Virus record (IMG/VR): IMGVR_UViG_3300028596_000009
Span: 102,824-166,823 of that record
Reading direction: 5' to 3' (one strand)
DNA: 64,000 nt
Origin: a virus
Positions 34,216 to 42,432 of this stretch are shown one piece after another (within the stretch, counting starts at the first letter, position 1; the number at the start of each line of letters is the position of its first letter). A model generated the notes under the pieces. That model saw nothing but the letters and a program-made list of their open reading frames with translations, made no database searches and had not been told where the DNA came from. The translations under genes were made by a program, and so were the position numbers.

Positions 34216-34304
34216 CAGTACTTACCCTCCGACCTGCGTAGATGCCCCTGAGGCAGATCGTGTTGTACGATGGCCACAGGGGTTGGTTGGTAGCCGTTCC
34301 CCAT

Positions 34305-34340
34305 AAACCCGGTCGTGCAGAAGCGGCCGGGTTTTCTCTT
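34305..34340 (+). terminator. Intrinsic terminator with U-rich tail
   Basis: AAACCCGG at 34305-34312 pairs with CCGGGTTT at 34327-34334 and is followed by TCTCTT. It points to a short plus-strand transcript started upstream of the winged-helix gene, or to read-through protection. No gene lies between 34216 and 34305 on this strand, so a small RNA is possible. Confidence 0.6.
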
Positions 34341-34502
34341 GGTCATCTTACCTTTGGGCCTGACATTGCCACCGAAAAGTGCCAGCCGGGTAGTCGCTTT
34401 TCATGGCCGGTTTCCTCTAGTGCAGGCCAGTGGCCCAGCAGTAGCCTGAGGGAAGGCGTGGCCAACGATTCATCCCTCGCGCGACGTGACCGGGAGGCAC
34501 TC

Positions 34503-34691
34503 ATGCCTGCGTTGTGCAACAAGAGCACGAACGAGAACCGCGAGCCGGAAGGTCCGGACGCGGAAATGACAGGCGAGGAGGCCGTCGCCATGTACAGGGA
34601 GTGGAGGGCCCGCGTCATCGGGGACCGCGACACTCGTGCACATGACATATTCGACCTCCTCGCCGCCACTCGCGAGGAACCGGGCTCCTAG
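34503..34691 (+). CDS. Small acidic protein beside the regulatory cassette (62 aa)
   Basis: ATG 34503 follows GGGAGG at 6 bases. An in-frame GTG at 34458 with a weaker site would add 15 residues. The product is charged and helical, with TGEEAVAMYREWRARV and a C-terminal FDLLAAT helix. Its TAG overlaps the stop of the ATPase gene in a shared CTAG. Small companions of this kind often flank XRE/DUF397 loci in Streptomyces; the function is unknown. Confidence 0.5.
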   Translation: MPALCNKSTNENREPEGPDAEMTGEEAVAMYREWRARVIGDRDTRAHDIFDLLAATREEPGS

Positions 34692-35089
34692 CCCACCACT
34701 TCGGCCCAGACCGTCTTGTCGCCAGAGTTGTTCGTCCAGCCCCACCGACTCGACAGAGCGTCGACCAGGGCGATGCCACGCCCCGACTCTTCGCTGAAGT
34801 CTGCCGGGATCAGCCGGGGTTCACGGGGGGAGCGGTCCGTCACTTCCAGGCGGACCGTTCGCTCACTGATCTTGGTGATGGTCGTACGGATTTTGCTCGA
34901 ATCCGTGTGGCCGATGGCGTTGGCCATCAACTCGGAGACGATCTGCTGGGTGTCGTCCACGAGTTCGTCCAGACCCCAGGTGTAAAGGGCCAGGCTCACG
35001 TCGTGACGGACCTGTCGTACGGAGGTCGGGCAGGACTCATAGATCTTTCCGTACTGCTGCGGTCCTACGGACGCTGCTGTCATGGTCAT
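34688..35089 (-). CDS. RsbW-like ATP-binding protein, anti-sigma-type (133 aa)
   Basis: GHKL ATPase motifs: N-box SELMANAIGHT, G1 LEVTDRSP and G2 GRGIALVDALSSRWGW. Size and order match the single-domain HATPase_c_2 family of Streptomyces, which includes anti-sigma kinases and many proteins encoded beside XRE-DUF5753 and DUF397 genes. It is divergent from the XRE gene across 278 bases, the arrangement seen in host clusters. Likely a cytoplasmic regulator that binds or phosphorylates a partner protein. A full antiterminator partner was not found. Confidence 0.85.
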   Translation of the reverse strand: MTMTAASVGPQQYGKIYESCPTSVRQVRHDVSLALYTWGLDELVDDTQQIVSELMANAIGHTDSSKIRTTITKISERTVRLEVTDRSPREPRLIPADFSEESGRGIALVDALSSRWGWTNNSGDKTVWAEVVG

Positions 35090-35367
35090 CGCGGCCTCGT
35101 TGCTCGCGTTGAGGGTGTCACGGCCTCAGGTGCCGTCTGCCGGTTTTGCCTTGGACTTTCCCCGTAGTGCACAAACGTCCCGTGCGGGGGACCCGGGTGG
35201 GCCAACCTTGCAGGGACGTAACGGTGTTGCCGGTATAGACAGAGTCTCGCGTACGTGCAGTAATGACAAGTGTCTCTGTGACATAATCTCAGAATCACGA
35301 ACATGCGTTCCAGTAGCGGAGGGCGCCGTTCGTCCAAGGAGAAGACGAAAGAAGCAGGAGAGAGCAC
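35090..35367. promoter_or_regulatory. Divergent control region of the cassette
   Basis: Gene-free stretch between the divergent ATPase and XRE genes. It holds TATAGA at 35234-35239 and CATAAT at 35282-35287 as possible -10 elements for the plus-strand XRE gene; no convincing -35 box was found. It probably carries both divergent promoters and an XRE operator. Confidence 0.4.
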
Positions 35368-36225
35368 ATGGCATACAGGGGCGTCGCCACGATGCGGAAG
35401 CGGCTCGTCGGATCCCGACTTCGCAGGCTTCGCGAAGCGGCCGGGCTGAGCATCGAGGGCGTAGCCAAGGAGCTGGGCGTCAACAAGAGCGTCATCTACC
35501 GCCAGGAGACCGGCACCACCGCCACCTCCATCGCGGACGCCCGCGCCTACATCGGCATGTACGGCATCGACAACGAGGAAGAGGCCGAGCGTCTCGTCCA
35601 CCTCGCCCGGTCGTGCCGGACGCGCGGCTGGTGGTTCGCCTACGGGGAAACGGCCGGAGAGGAGCACGTCGATCTGGCCGACATCGAAGACCTTTCCACC
35701 GAGTTCCGCGTCGCGAACCTCAACGGACTCCACGCGCTGCTGGAGACCGATGACTTCGCTCGTGCCTCCATGGAATCCTCCCGCGCTGTCCTCGAAGAGG
35801 AGCAGGTCAACATGGAGGACGTTCTGACCCTCCGCCGGAAGAGGCGCGCGATCCTGGACCGCCCGAGCCCTCCGAAGGTCTGGGCCGTGATCGGGGAAGC
35901 CAGCCTCCACCTGGAGTTTTCCGACAAGGAAGTGATGACTTCTCAGATCAGGCACCTGATCGACTTGTCGGAACGCTCCAACGTCAGCCTTCAGCTCCTC
36001 CCCCTGAACAACCCCGCCAACCTGCTGGTCGCCGGATTCATTTCCATCATGGGGTTCGACGGGACCCCCGATGGATCTGTGGTACACACGTACCGTACTT
36101 TCAGTGATCACCCGGATCAGGTGAAGGTGGACCTGTCGCGCTTTTCTCAGGTCCAGTCGCAGGCCCTGTCCCGTGGTGAGACCCGCGTCCGCCTGGAGCG
36201 AATCCTCGCGGAACGCACCAAGTAG
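35368..36225 (+). CDS. XRE-family regulator with DUF5753 domain (285 aa)
   Basis: Residues about 12-70 are a helix-turn-helix of XRE type (LVGSRLRRLREAAGLSIEGV, AKELGVNKSVIYRQETG). Residues about 110-275 match DUF5753: NLNGLHALLETDDFARA, RRKRRAILDRPSPPKVWAVIGEASL, MTSQIRHLIDLSE, and the final VQSQALSRGETRVRLERIL. In Streptomyces this architecture (WhiJ/AbaA-like) controls development and antibiotic genes and is paired with DUF397 proteins. It is followed 18 bases later by such a gene. Host-derived in style; codon usage is like that of its neighbours. Confidence 0.9.
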   Translation: MAYRGVATMRKRLVGSRLRRLREAAGLSIEGVAKELGVNKSVIYRQETGTTATSIADARAYIGMYGIDNEEEAERLVHLARSCRTRGWWFAYGETAGEEHVDLADIEDLSTEFRVANLNGLHALLETDDFARASMESSRAVLEEEQVNMEDVLTLRRKRRAILDRPSPPKVWAVIGEASLHLEFSDKEVMTSQIRHLIDLSERSNVSLQLLPLNNPANLLVAGFISIMGFDGTPDGSVVHTYRTFSDHPDQVKVDLSRFSQVQSQALSRGETRVRLERILAERTK

Positions 36226-36243
36226 CCCAAGGAGAACAACGAC

Positions 36244-36435
36244 ATGAACAACACCCAGGGCGCCACCGACTGGCACAAGTCCAGCTACAGCTCGCAGAAC
36301 GGCAACTGCGTCGAGCAGGGCATCATGGCCGACACCGGCGCCACTGCCGTCCGCGACACCAAGAACGACGGCGTCGGCGCGGTCCTGAAGTTCGACCGGA
36401 GCGCCTGGACCGCGTTCGTGTCCTCGGTGCGCTAG
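36244..36435 (+). CDS. DUF397 protein (63 aa)
   Basis: The full DUF397 signature is present: WHKSSYSSQNGNCVEQG, a central VRDTKNDG and a final AWTAFVSSVR. Follows the XRE gene with an AAGGAG Shine-Dalgarno sequence. In Streptomyces DUF397 proteins work with an adjacent XRE-DUF5753 protein; such pairs were predicted as toxin-antitoxin-like modules and include developmental regulators. In a phage it could act as a host-control factor, a superinfection factor or a counter-defence. Which partner is inhibitory cannot be read from the sequence. Confidence 0.9.
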   Translation: MNNTQGATDWHKSSYSSQNGNCVEQGIMADTGATAVRDTKNDGVGAVLKFDRSAWTAFVSSVR

Positions 36436-36474
36436 GGTTCATCTACAGGTTCCTGCACGCGCACGCAGGGGGAA

Positions 36475-36511
36475 AAGCCCGGCCGACTTCGTTCCGGCCG
36501 GGCTTCTTCTT
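36475..36511. terminator. Bidirectional 11-bp terminator between cassette and fibre gene
   Basis: AAGCCCGGCCG (36475-36485) pairs perfectly with CGGCCGGGCTT (36495-36505) across 9 bases. U-rich bases follow on the plus side (TCTTCTT) and on the minus side (TTTT from 36476-36473), so it stops both the cassette transcript and the fibre transcript. Confidence 0.8.
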
Positions 36512-36518
36512 GTCCGGG

Positions 36519-38933
36519 CTACGGACCGACACCCACCCACGGCCCGGCGAAGTCCGTGCCCACGTTCGAGGCCGGAGTGATCGTCGAGGGGATCGTCGTC
36601 CGGCTCGTACCGTTGATGGCGAACCGGAACGTGGCGGCCGTCAGACCCACGTTGGCCGCCGCCTCCACCCCCGTCCAGCCGGAGCCTCGGGTCAGCGTCG
36701 GGGCGCCGGAGGCGTTGATCAGGATCGCTACCCAGTAGAACGATCCGGCCGTCAGCGCCGTCGAGGCGATCGTGGTCGCCTTCAGCCCGGCCGAGGAGAT
36801 CGCCGCGTCCGTACCGGCCGAAGCCAGCAGGGTGCCCGCCGAGTTGTAGATGCCGACATGGTTCTGACCGGCGACCGCTCCGGAGCCCTGGTTACCGATC
36901 CACCAGTACAGCTTGGTGATGCTGGTGCTGGCGGCGATGTTCACCCTCGCCAGGTAGAGCGTGCCGTTGGTCGGCGACGTCGAGTTCACCGCGAGGGCCG
37001 GGTCGTAGCACCACGCCGAAATGCCATGTGCCGCCGGAGTGTCCTGACCGTGCGCGAAGCCGGTGGCCAGTACATTGCCGGTGATCGTTCCACCGGATGC
37101 CGGGAAGGCTCCTGTGATCCTGCCGTCGTCCCCCGCCGCGACCGTTCCGTTGGTTGTGCCGACGTTCCTGGTGGCCGAGTTGCCAAGACCCAGGTTCGTC
37201 CGTCCCAAGCTGACGTCGTCCAGGTCGGACAGGTTGGAGGACTTTTGTGCCGCTCCGGTGATACGCGAGTCGTTTCCGGCTGCGACTGTTCCTCCGGTCG
37301 TGCCGACGTTCAGTACAGAAGCCCCGCCGAGACCCAGGTTCGCCCGTGCCAAAGAGCTGTCATTCAGGTCCGACAGGTTGCTGGTCTTGTCCAGCTTCTC
37401 GGCGACGTCCCCTTCGACTGCCGTCATGCGGCCTTCGAGGGCGGTTCCGTCGGCGCCCGGGTAGCCATCGGTGAAGCTCGGGGTGCCGAACTTCGTGGCC
37501 GGGATGATGCGGGCCTGAAGAGGATCCGAGAGATCGGTAGCCGTGTGCCGGACAGCCAGGAAGGCTACGAGAACACCATTGCCCGGCAGTGCCAGGTTGT
37601 TCACGAACGTCGGCTCACCGGCGCCCATGATCGCGTCGGCCAGGGTGTCGTACACCTTCTGCCCGTACTGGGAGACGTGGATCTCCGAGATGCCGTCGTT
37701 GGTCGGGAAGAGCCAGAGTCGTTGCACAGTGGACCGGTTGATGTCTCCACCCACCGCCGTGAGGGAGCCGCCGACGTCGTAGTTCGCGGGGTCGATGTTG
37801 GCGGTCGGGGCCGAGCCGAGGACCAGGGTGTTGCGGAGGATCTTCAGCCACGCTGCGGGGTCCCCGCCGACCGTCGCCACCACGTGCGGCTCGTTGGTCG
37901 GCACACCGTCGTTGTAGTGGTTCCAGCCCCTGGAGAAGACGCGGCCGGGCGAGACGTCGAGCGTCAGGTTGGCGTTCGGCGTGACGGAGTTGCCCGAGAT
38001 GTTGAACGCGCCCATCGCGTCCATCAGGTCGTAGAGCTGGTTCACCGGCTGCTGGTTGATCACCGGGATCGACTGCTCGACGATGATCTGTCCGCCCAGC
38101 ACAGTGGTTACGCCGAGGACCAGGTGAGTGCGTCGCTGCGATCCGCTCGGGCGCAGGGCCTGCTGGGTGATCGCCTGTGTCTCGTCCATGAGCCACCAGG
38201 TGATGGCGCGCGTCTGCGCTTCCGCCTCCAGGGCGACTGTCATCGTGGTGGTGGTCTGGATCTCGGTGGTGATCGGGTTGGGCGGGTCGGTGAGGTAGTC
38301 GACGATGAAGCCGTGCAGCGGCGCGATGTCGATGGCCAGCGGGTTCGAGGCGTTGACGTTGAGGTCGCCGCCGCTGACGATGCCGGTGTTCAGTCCGGAC
38401 TCGGTGTCGTCGCCGCCTCCTTCACCGGGAGGGCCCTGGGGACCAGTGGGTCCGGCGGGTCCGGTCGCACCCGTGGCACCGGTCGCACCGGTTGCGCCTG
38501 TGGGGCCGGGAGGTCCGGAAGGGCCCTGGGGTCCGGGCGGTCCAGGAGGACCCTGAACAGGGTCGCCGGGTATGGGCGCGGACGGGACGGTGAGCAGGTC
38601 GGTGATGTCGACCGGGCCGTCTCCGGAGGGGAGGGCGAACACCCATGTGACCCACCGGCCGTCTATCAGCTCGCGCATCTCCCAGGACCGGTTGTCCGGA
38701 AGTACGCCGGGGGCGTCGGTGGTGACCAGGTCGATGGCGAAGTCGCCCGATGCCAGCACACGAGATCCTCCGCCTGTGAGGATCTGATTACCATCGGTGT
38801 CGGTCCACCTGGATGGCACCGGTGTGAACTCGACACGCCCGCGCGTGGGCCGACCGGTGGCCGGGTTCACATAAGTGCCGGTCACGGTACGGGTGGTGGG
38901 AAGGGTCACATTCGCTCCCGTCGTCCTACTCAT
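36519..38933 (-). CDS. Collagen-like fibre protein between capsid and connector genes (804 aa)
   Basis: ATG 38933 starts the protein-like sequence ([18 protein letters not shown]). Residues about 145-185 are collagen-type Gly-X-Y triplets ([21 protein letters not shown]). Residues about 525-610 hold repeated units of the fibre type [18 protein letters not shown]...[20 protein letters not shown]. The C-terminal domain is beta-rich and Ser/Thr-rich, resembling fibre heads. Such trimers bind host surfaces. Its place directly after the capsid gene, not in the tail-tip cluster, suggests either a capsid-attached fibre or a relocated tail fibre. Weak Shine-Dalgarno sequence. Confidence 0.75.
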   Translation of the reverse strand: MSRTTGANVTLPTTRTVTGTYVNPATGRPTRGRVEFTPVPSRWTDTDGNQILTGGGSRVLASGDFAIDLVTTDAPGVLPDNRSWEMRELIDGRWVTWVFALPSGDGPVDITDLLTVPSAPIPGDPVQGPPGPPGPQGPSGPPGPTGATGATGATGATGPAGPTGPQGPPGEGGGDDTESGLNTGIVSGGDLNVNASNPLAIDIAPLHGFIVDYLTDPPNPITTEIQTTTTMTVALEAEAQTRAITWWLMDETQAITQQALRPSGSQRRTHLVLGVTTVLGGQIIVEQSIPVINQQPVNQLYDLMDAMGAFNISGNSVTPNANLTLDVSPGRVFSRGWNHYNDGVPTNEPHVVATVGGDPAAWLKILRNTLVLGSAPTANIDPANYDVGGSLTAVGGDINRSTVQRLWLFPTNDGISEIHVSQYGQKVYDTLADAIMGAGEPTFVNNLALPGNGVLVAFLAVRHTATDLSDPLQARIIPATKFGTPSFTDGYPGADGTALEGRMTAVEGDVAEKLDKTSNLSDLNDSSLARANLGLGGASVLNVGTTGGTVAAGNDSRITGAAQKSSNLSDLDDVSLGRTNLGLGNSATRNVGTTNGTVAAGDDGRITGAFPASGGTITGNVLATGFAHGQDTPAAHGISAWCYDPALAVNSTSPTNGTLYLARVNIAASTSITKLYWWIGNQGSGAVAGQNHVGIYNSAGTLLASAGTDAAISSAGLKATTIASTALTAGSFYWVAILINASGAPTLTRGSGWTGVEAAANVGLTAATFRFAINGTSRTTIPSTITPASNVGTDFAGPWVGVGP

Positions 38934-39043
38934 GGTAGCTGCGGACCTGACGTACTTGTACGAATGTGACAAGAAGTGCGGTACCCTGGGCCCGTCCACG
39001 AAGCTGTACCGTCCATGGCTGGTCCTTGGCGACTCTTCGAGGG

Positions 39044-39077
39044 AAGCCCCGTCGACTCGATCCCGGCGGGGCTTTCT
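39044..39077 (+). terminator. Terminator hairpin 1 of the capsid-fibre gap
   Basis: AAGCCCCG (39044-39051) pairs with CGGGGCTT (39067-39074), followed by TCT. First of three hairpins in the 400-base gap between fibre and capsid genes. Confidence 0.6.
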
Positions 39078-39106
39078 GCTGCGCCAAATCTATTCGGGAA
39101 AACGAA

Positions 39107-39136
39107 GAAGCCCCCGGTTGCGCAACCGAGGGCTTC
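39107..39136. terminator. Terminator hairpin 2, bidirectional
   Basis: GAAGCCCCCGGTT (39107-39119) pairs with AACCGAGGGCTTC (39124-39136) with one mismatch around a GCGC loop. U-rich flanks occur on both sides (TCCTCT; TCTTC in the other direction). It likely ends the head transcript after the capsid gene. Confidence 0.65.
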
Positions 39137-39346
39137 CTCTGGAAAGGAGAAAGACGACAAGACACCTGAAAGGAGATCCTGTGGCCTGTCAAGACAGACA
39201 GTACAGGTCTTTGACCGGGAAAGCCAGAACCCCCCACGTCAGACGCAGGGGGTTCTGGGTGAGAGCCGGGGGGAATGGCTCTCCGGCCCTCACGGACCGG
39301 GGTCCGGACCCGGGATGGGTGAGGCCCGGATCCGGCCAGTCGTGGG
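39137..39346. other. Gene-free stretch with two unused Shine-Dalgarno-like sequences
   Basis: It contains GGAAAGGAG at about 39149 and GAAAGGAG at about 39169 on the plus strand. Only GTG 39181 follows at a useful distance, and that frame runs antisense into the capsid gene, so I do not call it. The rest shows GC-rich inverted repeats (for example around 39262-39296) but no protein-like frame. Confidence 0.4.
39224..39258. terminator. Terminator hairpin 3, 11-bp perfect stem
   Basis: CCAGAACCCCC (39224-39234) pairs with GGGGGTTCTGG (39248-39258) over a 13-base loop. It lies 89 bases downstream of the capsid stop on the minus strand and would end or attenuate capsid mRNA. Confidence 0.65.
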
Positions 39347-40735
39347 CTACTTCGCCGTGGTGGGCTTGGTCGCCGTGGTCTTCGTCTCGGTCTTCTCGGC
39401 GGCCGGGGCAGCCGGGGCGGCCGGAGCCGGAGCCGAACGGATGGTGATCGGCGCGGCGAAGGAGCCACCGCCGGTCGGGGTGCCGTCACCCAGGGAGACC
39501 GCCACCGCGCTGTTGTCGATACCGGCGGCACCGACGATCGAGCGAACGCGGTACTGGATGTCGTCGTGCGAGAAGGAGCCCTCGAACGCCGACAACTCGC
39601 CACCGCCGAGGCTGCGGCCGGTGTCGCCCATGACGCGGACCTCGGGGGACTCGTGGCCCCGGAGGAACGCGGTGACGATGGCCGGGCCGCGCTCCGTGGT
39701 GCCACCGGCCGGAACCAGGTACCACGTGGTCGCGGCGTCCGCCGACTGGTCGATGAGCGGCAGCCACTGCGACTCGACGACCGTGAAGCGGCCCGCGATC
39801 GGGGAGGCGACGTTGACGCGCAGCTCGTTGCCCGCGCCGTCCGTGGTGACGCGCATGTACGTGGTCGCCTGGGCGATCTCGTGGGCGGTCAGCGCCAGCG
39901 ACGGCGGGACGAGCAGAACGAAGTTCTGCACACGGACCATGCGGCCGTTGACCTTGCGCATGCTGATCTGCTGGATCGCCTTCTCCAGCGCGTCCAGCGA
40001 GAGCGGCGGGTTGTCCGCGACGTAGTTGCCGGGGACGACCTGGGCGCCGAAGTCCTGGCTGGTGTTGAAGAAGTCCGGGTTCGGACCGCTCGCCGTGGCG
40101 AGCACGCCGGTGGTCAGGACGTCCTCGGTGTCACGAGCCCAGCGCGCCATCTCCGACGGGAGCTGCTGGAGGACCCTCAGCTCGTCGTTGAGGAACGCCT
40201 CCCACGAGAAGGGGAACCTTGCTCCGTACTTGTTGACGAAGTAGTCGCTCCCTTCCGTGGTCAGGTTGAACGTCGGGTATTCGGTCAGCTCCGGGATCCT
40301 CGGGAGCGCGCGGACGTGACGCTCCGCACCACCGTTGTGGTCGGGGAGCTGGTCCATCTGCGAGTCCCAGCGGACCAGGCGGGCCGGACGAAAATCGGGA
40401 ACCGTGGTGCGCTGCGAGAAGGTCGGCCACTGCTGCGGCAAGTCGGCGTACTGGCCGAGCATGGACGCCTGCGACACCGCCTGGAACAGCAGCGGGAAGT
40501 CGCCGGAGGACACGGCCTCGCGGAGGCGGCCCATCGCCAGGTGCTGACCCTGCGCGGCCTCGCTGATGATGCGCATCAGCTCGACCGGCCGCTTCATGGC
40601 CATGACGTTCTTGAAGGCGGTGTTCTTGATGACCTGGCGCCGGTTGACGTGCGCCTCGGCGATCTTCGCGAACTCGCGGTTGTTCGTGGTCGAGATGCCG
40701 TCGAAAGCCGAGAGGACGTCGATTTCCTTGCTCAT
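39347..40735 (-). CDS. Major capsid protein (462 aa)
   Basis: The order decoration-capsid and the sequence support an HK97-fold shell protein: an N-terminal helical arm of about 130 residues with basic stretches, FRPARLVRWDSQMDQL..., FVNKYGARFPFSWEAFLNDEL as the E-loop/P-domain region, and a beta-rich C-terminal half (FTVVESQWLPLI). The C-terminus is a Pro/Ala/Lys/Thr-rich tail of about 35 residues, unusual for a shell protein and perhaps surface-exposed. It would form the icosahedral head. Abundant late product; followed by hairpins. Confidence 0.85.
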   Translation of the reverse strand: MSKEIDVLSAFDGISTTNNREFAKIAEAHVNRRQVIKNTAFKNVMAMKRPVELMRIISEAAQGQHLAMGRLREAVSSGDFPLLFQAVSQASMLGQYADLPQQWPTFSQRTTVPDFRPARLVRWDSQMDQLPDHNGGAERHVRALPRIPELTEYPTFNLTTEGSDYFVNKYGARFPFSWEAFLNDELRVLQQLPSEMARWARDTEDVLTTGVLATASGPNPDFFNTSQDFGAQVVPGNYVADNPPLSLDALEKAIQQISMRKVNGRMVRVQNFVLLVPPSLALTAHEIAQATTYMRVTTDGAGNELRVNVASPIAGRFTVVESQWLPLIDQSADAATTWYLVPAGGTTERGPAIVTAFLRGHESPEVRVMGDTGRSLGGGELSAFEGSFSHDDIQYRVRSIVGAAGIDNSAVAVSLGDGTPTGGGSFAAPITIRSAPAPAAPAAPAAEKTETKTTATKPTTAK

Positions 40736-40757
40736 GTTGTCTCTACCCCCTCTCTAC

Positions 40758-41273
40758 TTAGGAACCGATCGGCATGTCGGGAACAGCGTTCACGACACCC
40801 TGGAGGTTCTGGACGATGTTGACGATCGGGATCGGCCGGAGCGGGTTCCCGAGGTTGTCCTTCTGCATCATCTTGGTCCAGCCGATGATGGTGCCGAAGG
40901 GGTGGTCGCCCGCAGCGACGGTAAGGGTCGCGGCGTCCGAACCGGCGGCGGCGTTGATGTTGACCGTCGTGCCCGCGCCGTGGACGGCCGGGTCGAAGTC
41001 CTGCACCGGGATCGCCCAGGCGCCGCAGAGGGCGACGGACGCCCAGCCGGGCTCCAGCGAGTCGGCGGTGTTGCGCGACTGGGTGACGGTGAGCGAACCG
41101 ATCGAGTACTCGACCGGAACACCGCCGACTTCCTGCGCGACACCGACGAGGTCACCGATCAGGACCGGGTCGCCGTTGCGCGTGGGGTCGGCATTGACGG
41201 CAGGGTCGGAGCCCCGCAGCGGCAGCGGAAGCGAGATCCACTGGCCGTACTTGAAGACCTCATTGGTCGCCAT
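40758..41273 (-). CDS. Capsid decoration/stabilisation protein, DUF2190-like (171 aa)
   Basis: ATG 41273 (MATNEVFKYGQWISLP) is preferred over an upstream start that overlaps the protease gene. The sequence NGDPVLIGDLVGVAQE ... GVPVEYSIGSLTV fits the DUF2190 family of small beta-rich head proteins, which often sit between the protease and capsid genes. It would bind the outside or local three-fold sites of the capsid. Confidence 0.7.
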   Translation of the reverse strand: MATNEVFKYGQWISLPLPLRGSDPAVNADPTRNGDPVLIGDLVGVAQEVGGVPVEYSIGSLTVTQSRNTADSLEPGWASVALCGAWAIPVQDFDPAVHGAGTTVNINAAAGSDAATLTVAAGDHPFGTIIGWTKMMQKDNLGNPLRPIPIVNIVQNLQGVVNAVPDMPIGS

Positions 41274-41277
41274 GGAC

Positions 41278-42390
41278 TCAGAACTCCCCTCGGAGGACGG
41301 ACTCAAGGTCTCCGAGCTGCTCGGCCGTAGAGCCGGTGCCGAAGTTGGACGACGGCGTCATCGCGGACTCGACCAGGCCCAGGCCCGACGAGTCGGTGCG
41401 CGACAGCTCGCCCAGCTCCGACTCGCGGCGGATCTTCTTGAGGTACTCGCGCTCGGCCGTGATGTCGGCGTTGTGGTCCTTGCCGGGACGGTAGGACTCG
41501 ACGATCCGGACCATCGACGGCACCGGGAGGCCGGACTTGATGAGGTCGGCCAGAACCTCGTTGTTTTTCTTCGACTCGATGACCAGCGTGTCAGCCTTGA
41601 TCTGACGCTCGTTGATCGACTCGACGAACTCGCGCAGCGCCGTGTTCTCCTCGGCGATCTGCTTGAGAACCTTCAGGCTCTCGCGCAGCGCCTGGCTCAG
41701 ACGGCCCTGGTCCACGGAGAGCTGCTCGATGCGGTCCGAAATGGACTCGCGCAGCGAAACGACCTCGCTGCGCAGCGCACCGTTGCCGGTACCCGAGGGA
41801 GCGGACTCCTCGATCGGGGTGACAATCGGCGCGCCCTCAGCCGGAGGGGATCCCGGCTTGGTCGACTCAGTCATGGTGACGAGCCTTCCTCCCGCTCCAG
41901 CGCGGGTGACGACGTCAACGGACAGTCCCTCGGATATGGCCCGTACGACGCGCTGGCCGTCCGGACTCACCTCGATCTCTCCTGCGGCCCGAATGGACAG
42001 ACCGATCACGGGAGCAAGGGACTTGATGCGGTCCTTCAGTTCGTCGATGAACTGGATGCGAGCGAAAAGCCCGCGTCCGTCAGACGACTCTTCGAACCTG
42101 GCCCCGTCCACCAGGTATCCGGCGAGGTCGCGAACGCTCCGTTCGGGCCGTTCGACGTCTTCGCCGGATGTCGGGTGGTCGAGGAACACGTGGGTTCCGG
42201 CCGGGAACGCAAAGGGTCCGTCGCGGCGCAGTACTTCCGCCGGGTAGTACCCCGAGCTTCCCTGTACATCTGCTTCGATCAGGCGGGCTCGCCAAATTCC
42301 CTTCGACTCCACCCCCGTCGGGCTGAGTACCAGGGTTGCCGATTCCGCCAGAGTGGCGACAACCAAGTTTGCGTTCCTAACGACTAGCAC
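41278..42390 (-). CDS. Capsid maturation protease fused to scaffold (370 aa)
   Basis: N-terminal about 170 residues resemble phage prohead serine proteases: THVFLDHPTSGED gives the active-site His, and GLSIRAAGEIEV supplies the Ser, followed by SEGLSVDVVTRAGAGG. From about residue 172 (MTMTESTKPGSPP) the sequence is a charged, coiled-coil scaffold with heptads (RIEQLSVDQGRLSQALRESL). An internal ATG near the junction could make the scaffold alone. It would template the procapsid and then cut the scaffold and capsid arm. Confidence 0.75.
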   Translation of the reverse strand: MLVVRNANLVVATLAESATLVLSPTGVESKGIWRARLIEADVQGSSGYYPAEVLRRDGPFAFPAGTHVFLDHPTSGEDVERPERSVRDLAGYLVDGARFEESSDGRGLFARIQFIDELKDRIKSLAPVIGLSIRAAGEIEVSPDGQRVVRAISEGLSVDVVTRAGAGGRLVTMTESTKPGSPPAEGAPIVTPIEESAPSGTGNGALRSEVVSLRESISDRIEQLSVDQGRLSQALRESLKVLKQIAEENTALREFVESINERQIKADTLVIESKKNNEVLADLIKSGLPVPSMVRIVESYRPGKDHNADITAEREYLKKIRRESELGELSRTDSSGLGLVESAMTPSSNFGTGSTAEQLGDLESVLRGEF

Positions 42391-42432
42391 GTGTGTCAGG
42401 ACACAGGGTAACCCGTCAGCGCTTCGAAGGGA

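Noticed and set aside
36510-38969. 819-codon plus-strand open frame over the fibre gene
   Set aside because: Shadow of the minus-strand fibre gene; low-complexity Arg/Gly/Asp-rich product and no protein-like domains.
39181-39447. GTG-started plus frame after a strong Shine-Dalgarno sequence
   Set aside because: The frame runs antisense into the capsid gene and becomes Arg/Pro/Trp-rich shadow sequence with no coding signal.
41278-42390. Plus-strand open frames antisense to the protease gene
   Set aside because: Same shadow effect; the minus frame carries the recognised protease and scaffold motifs.
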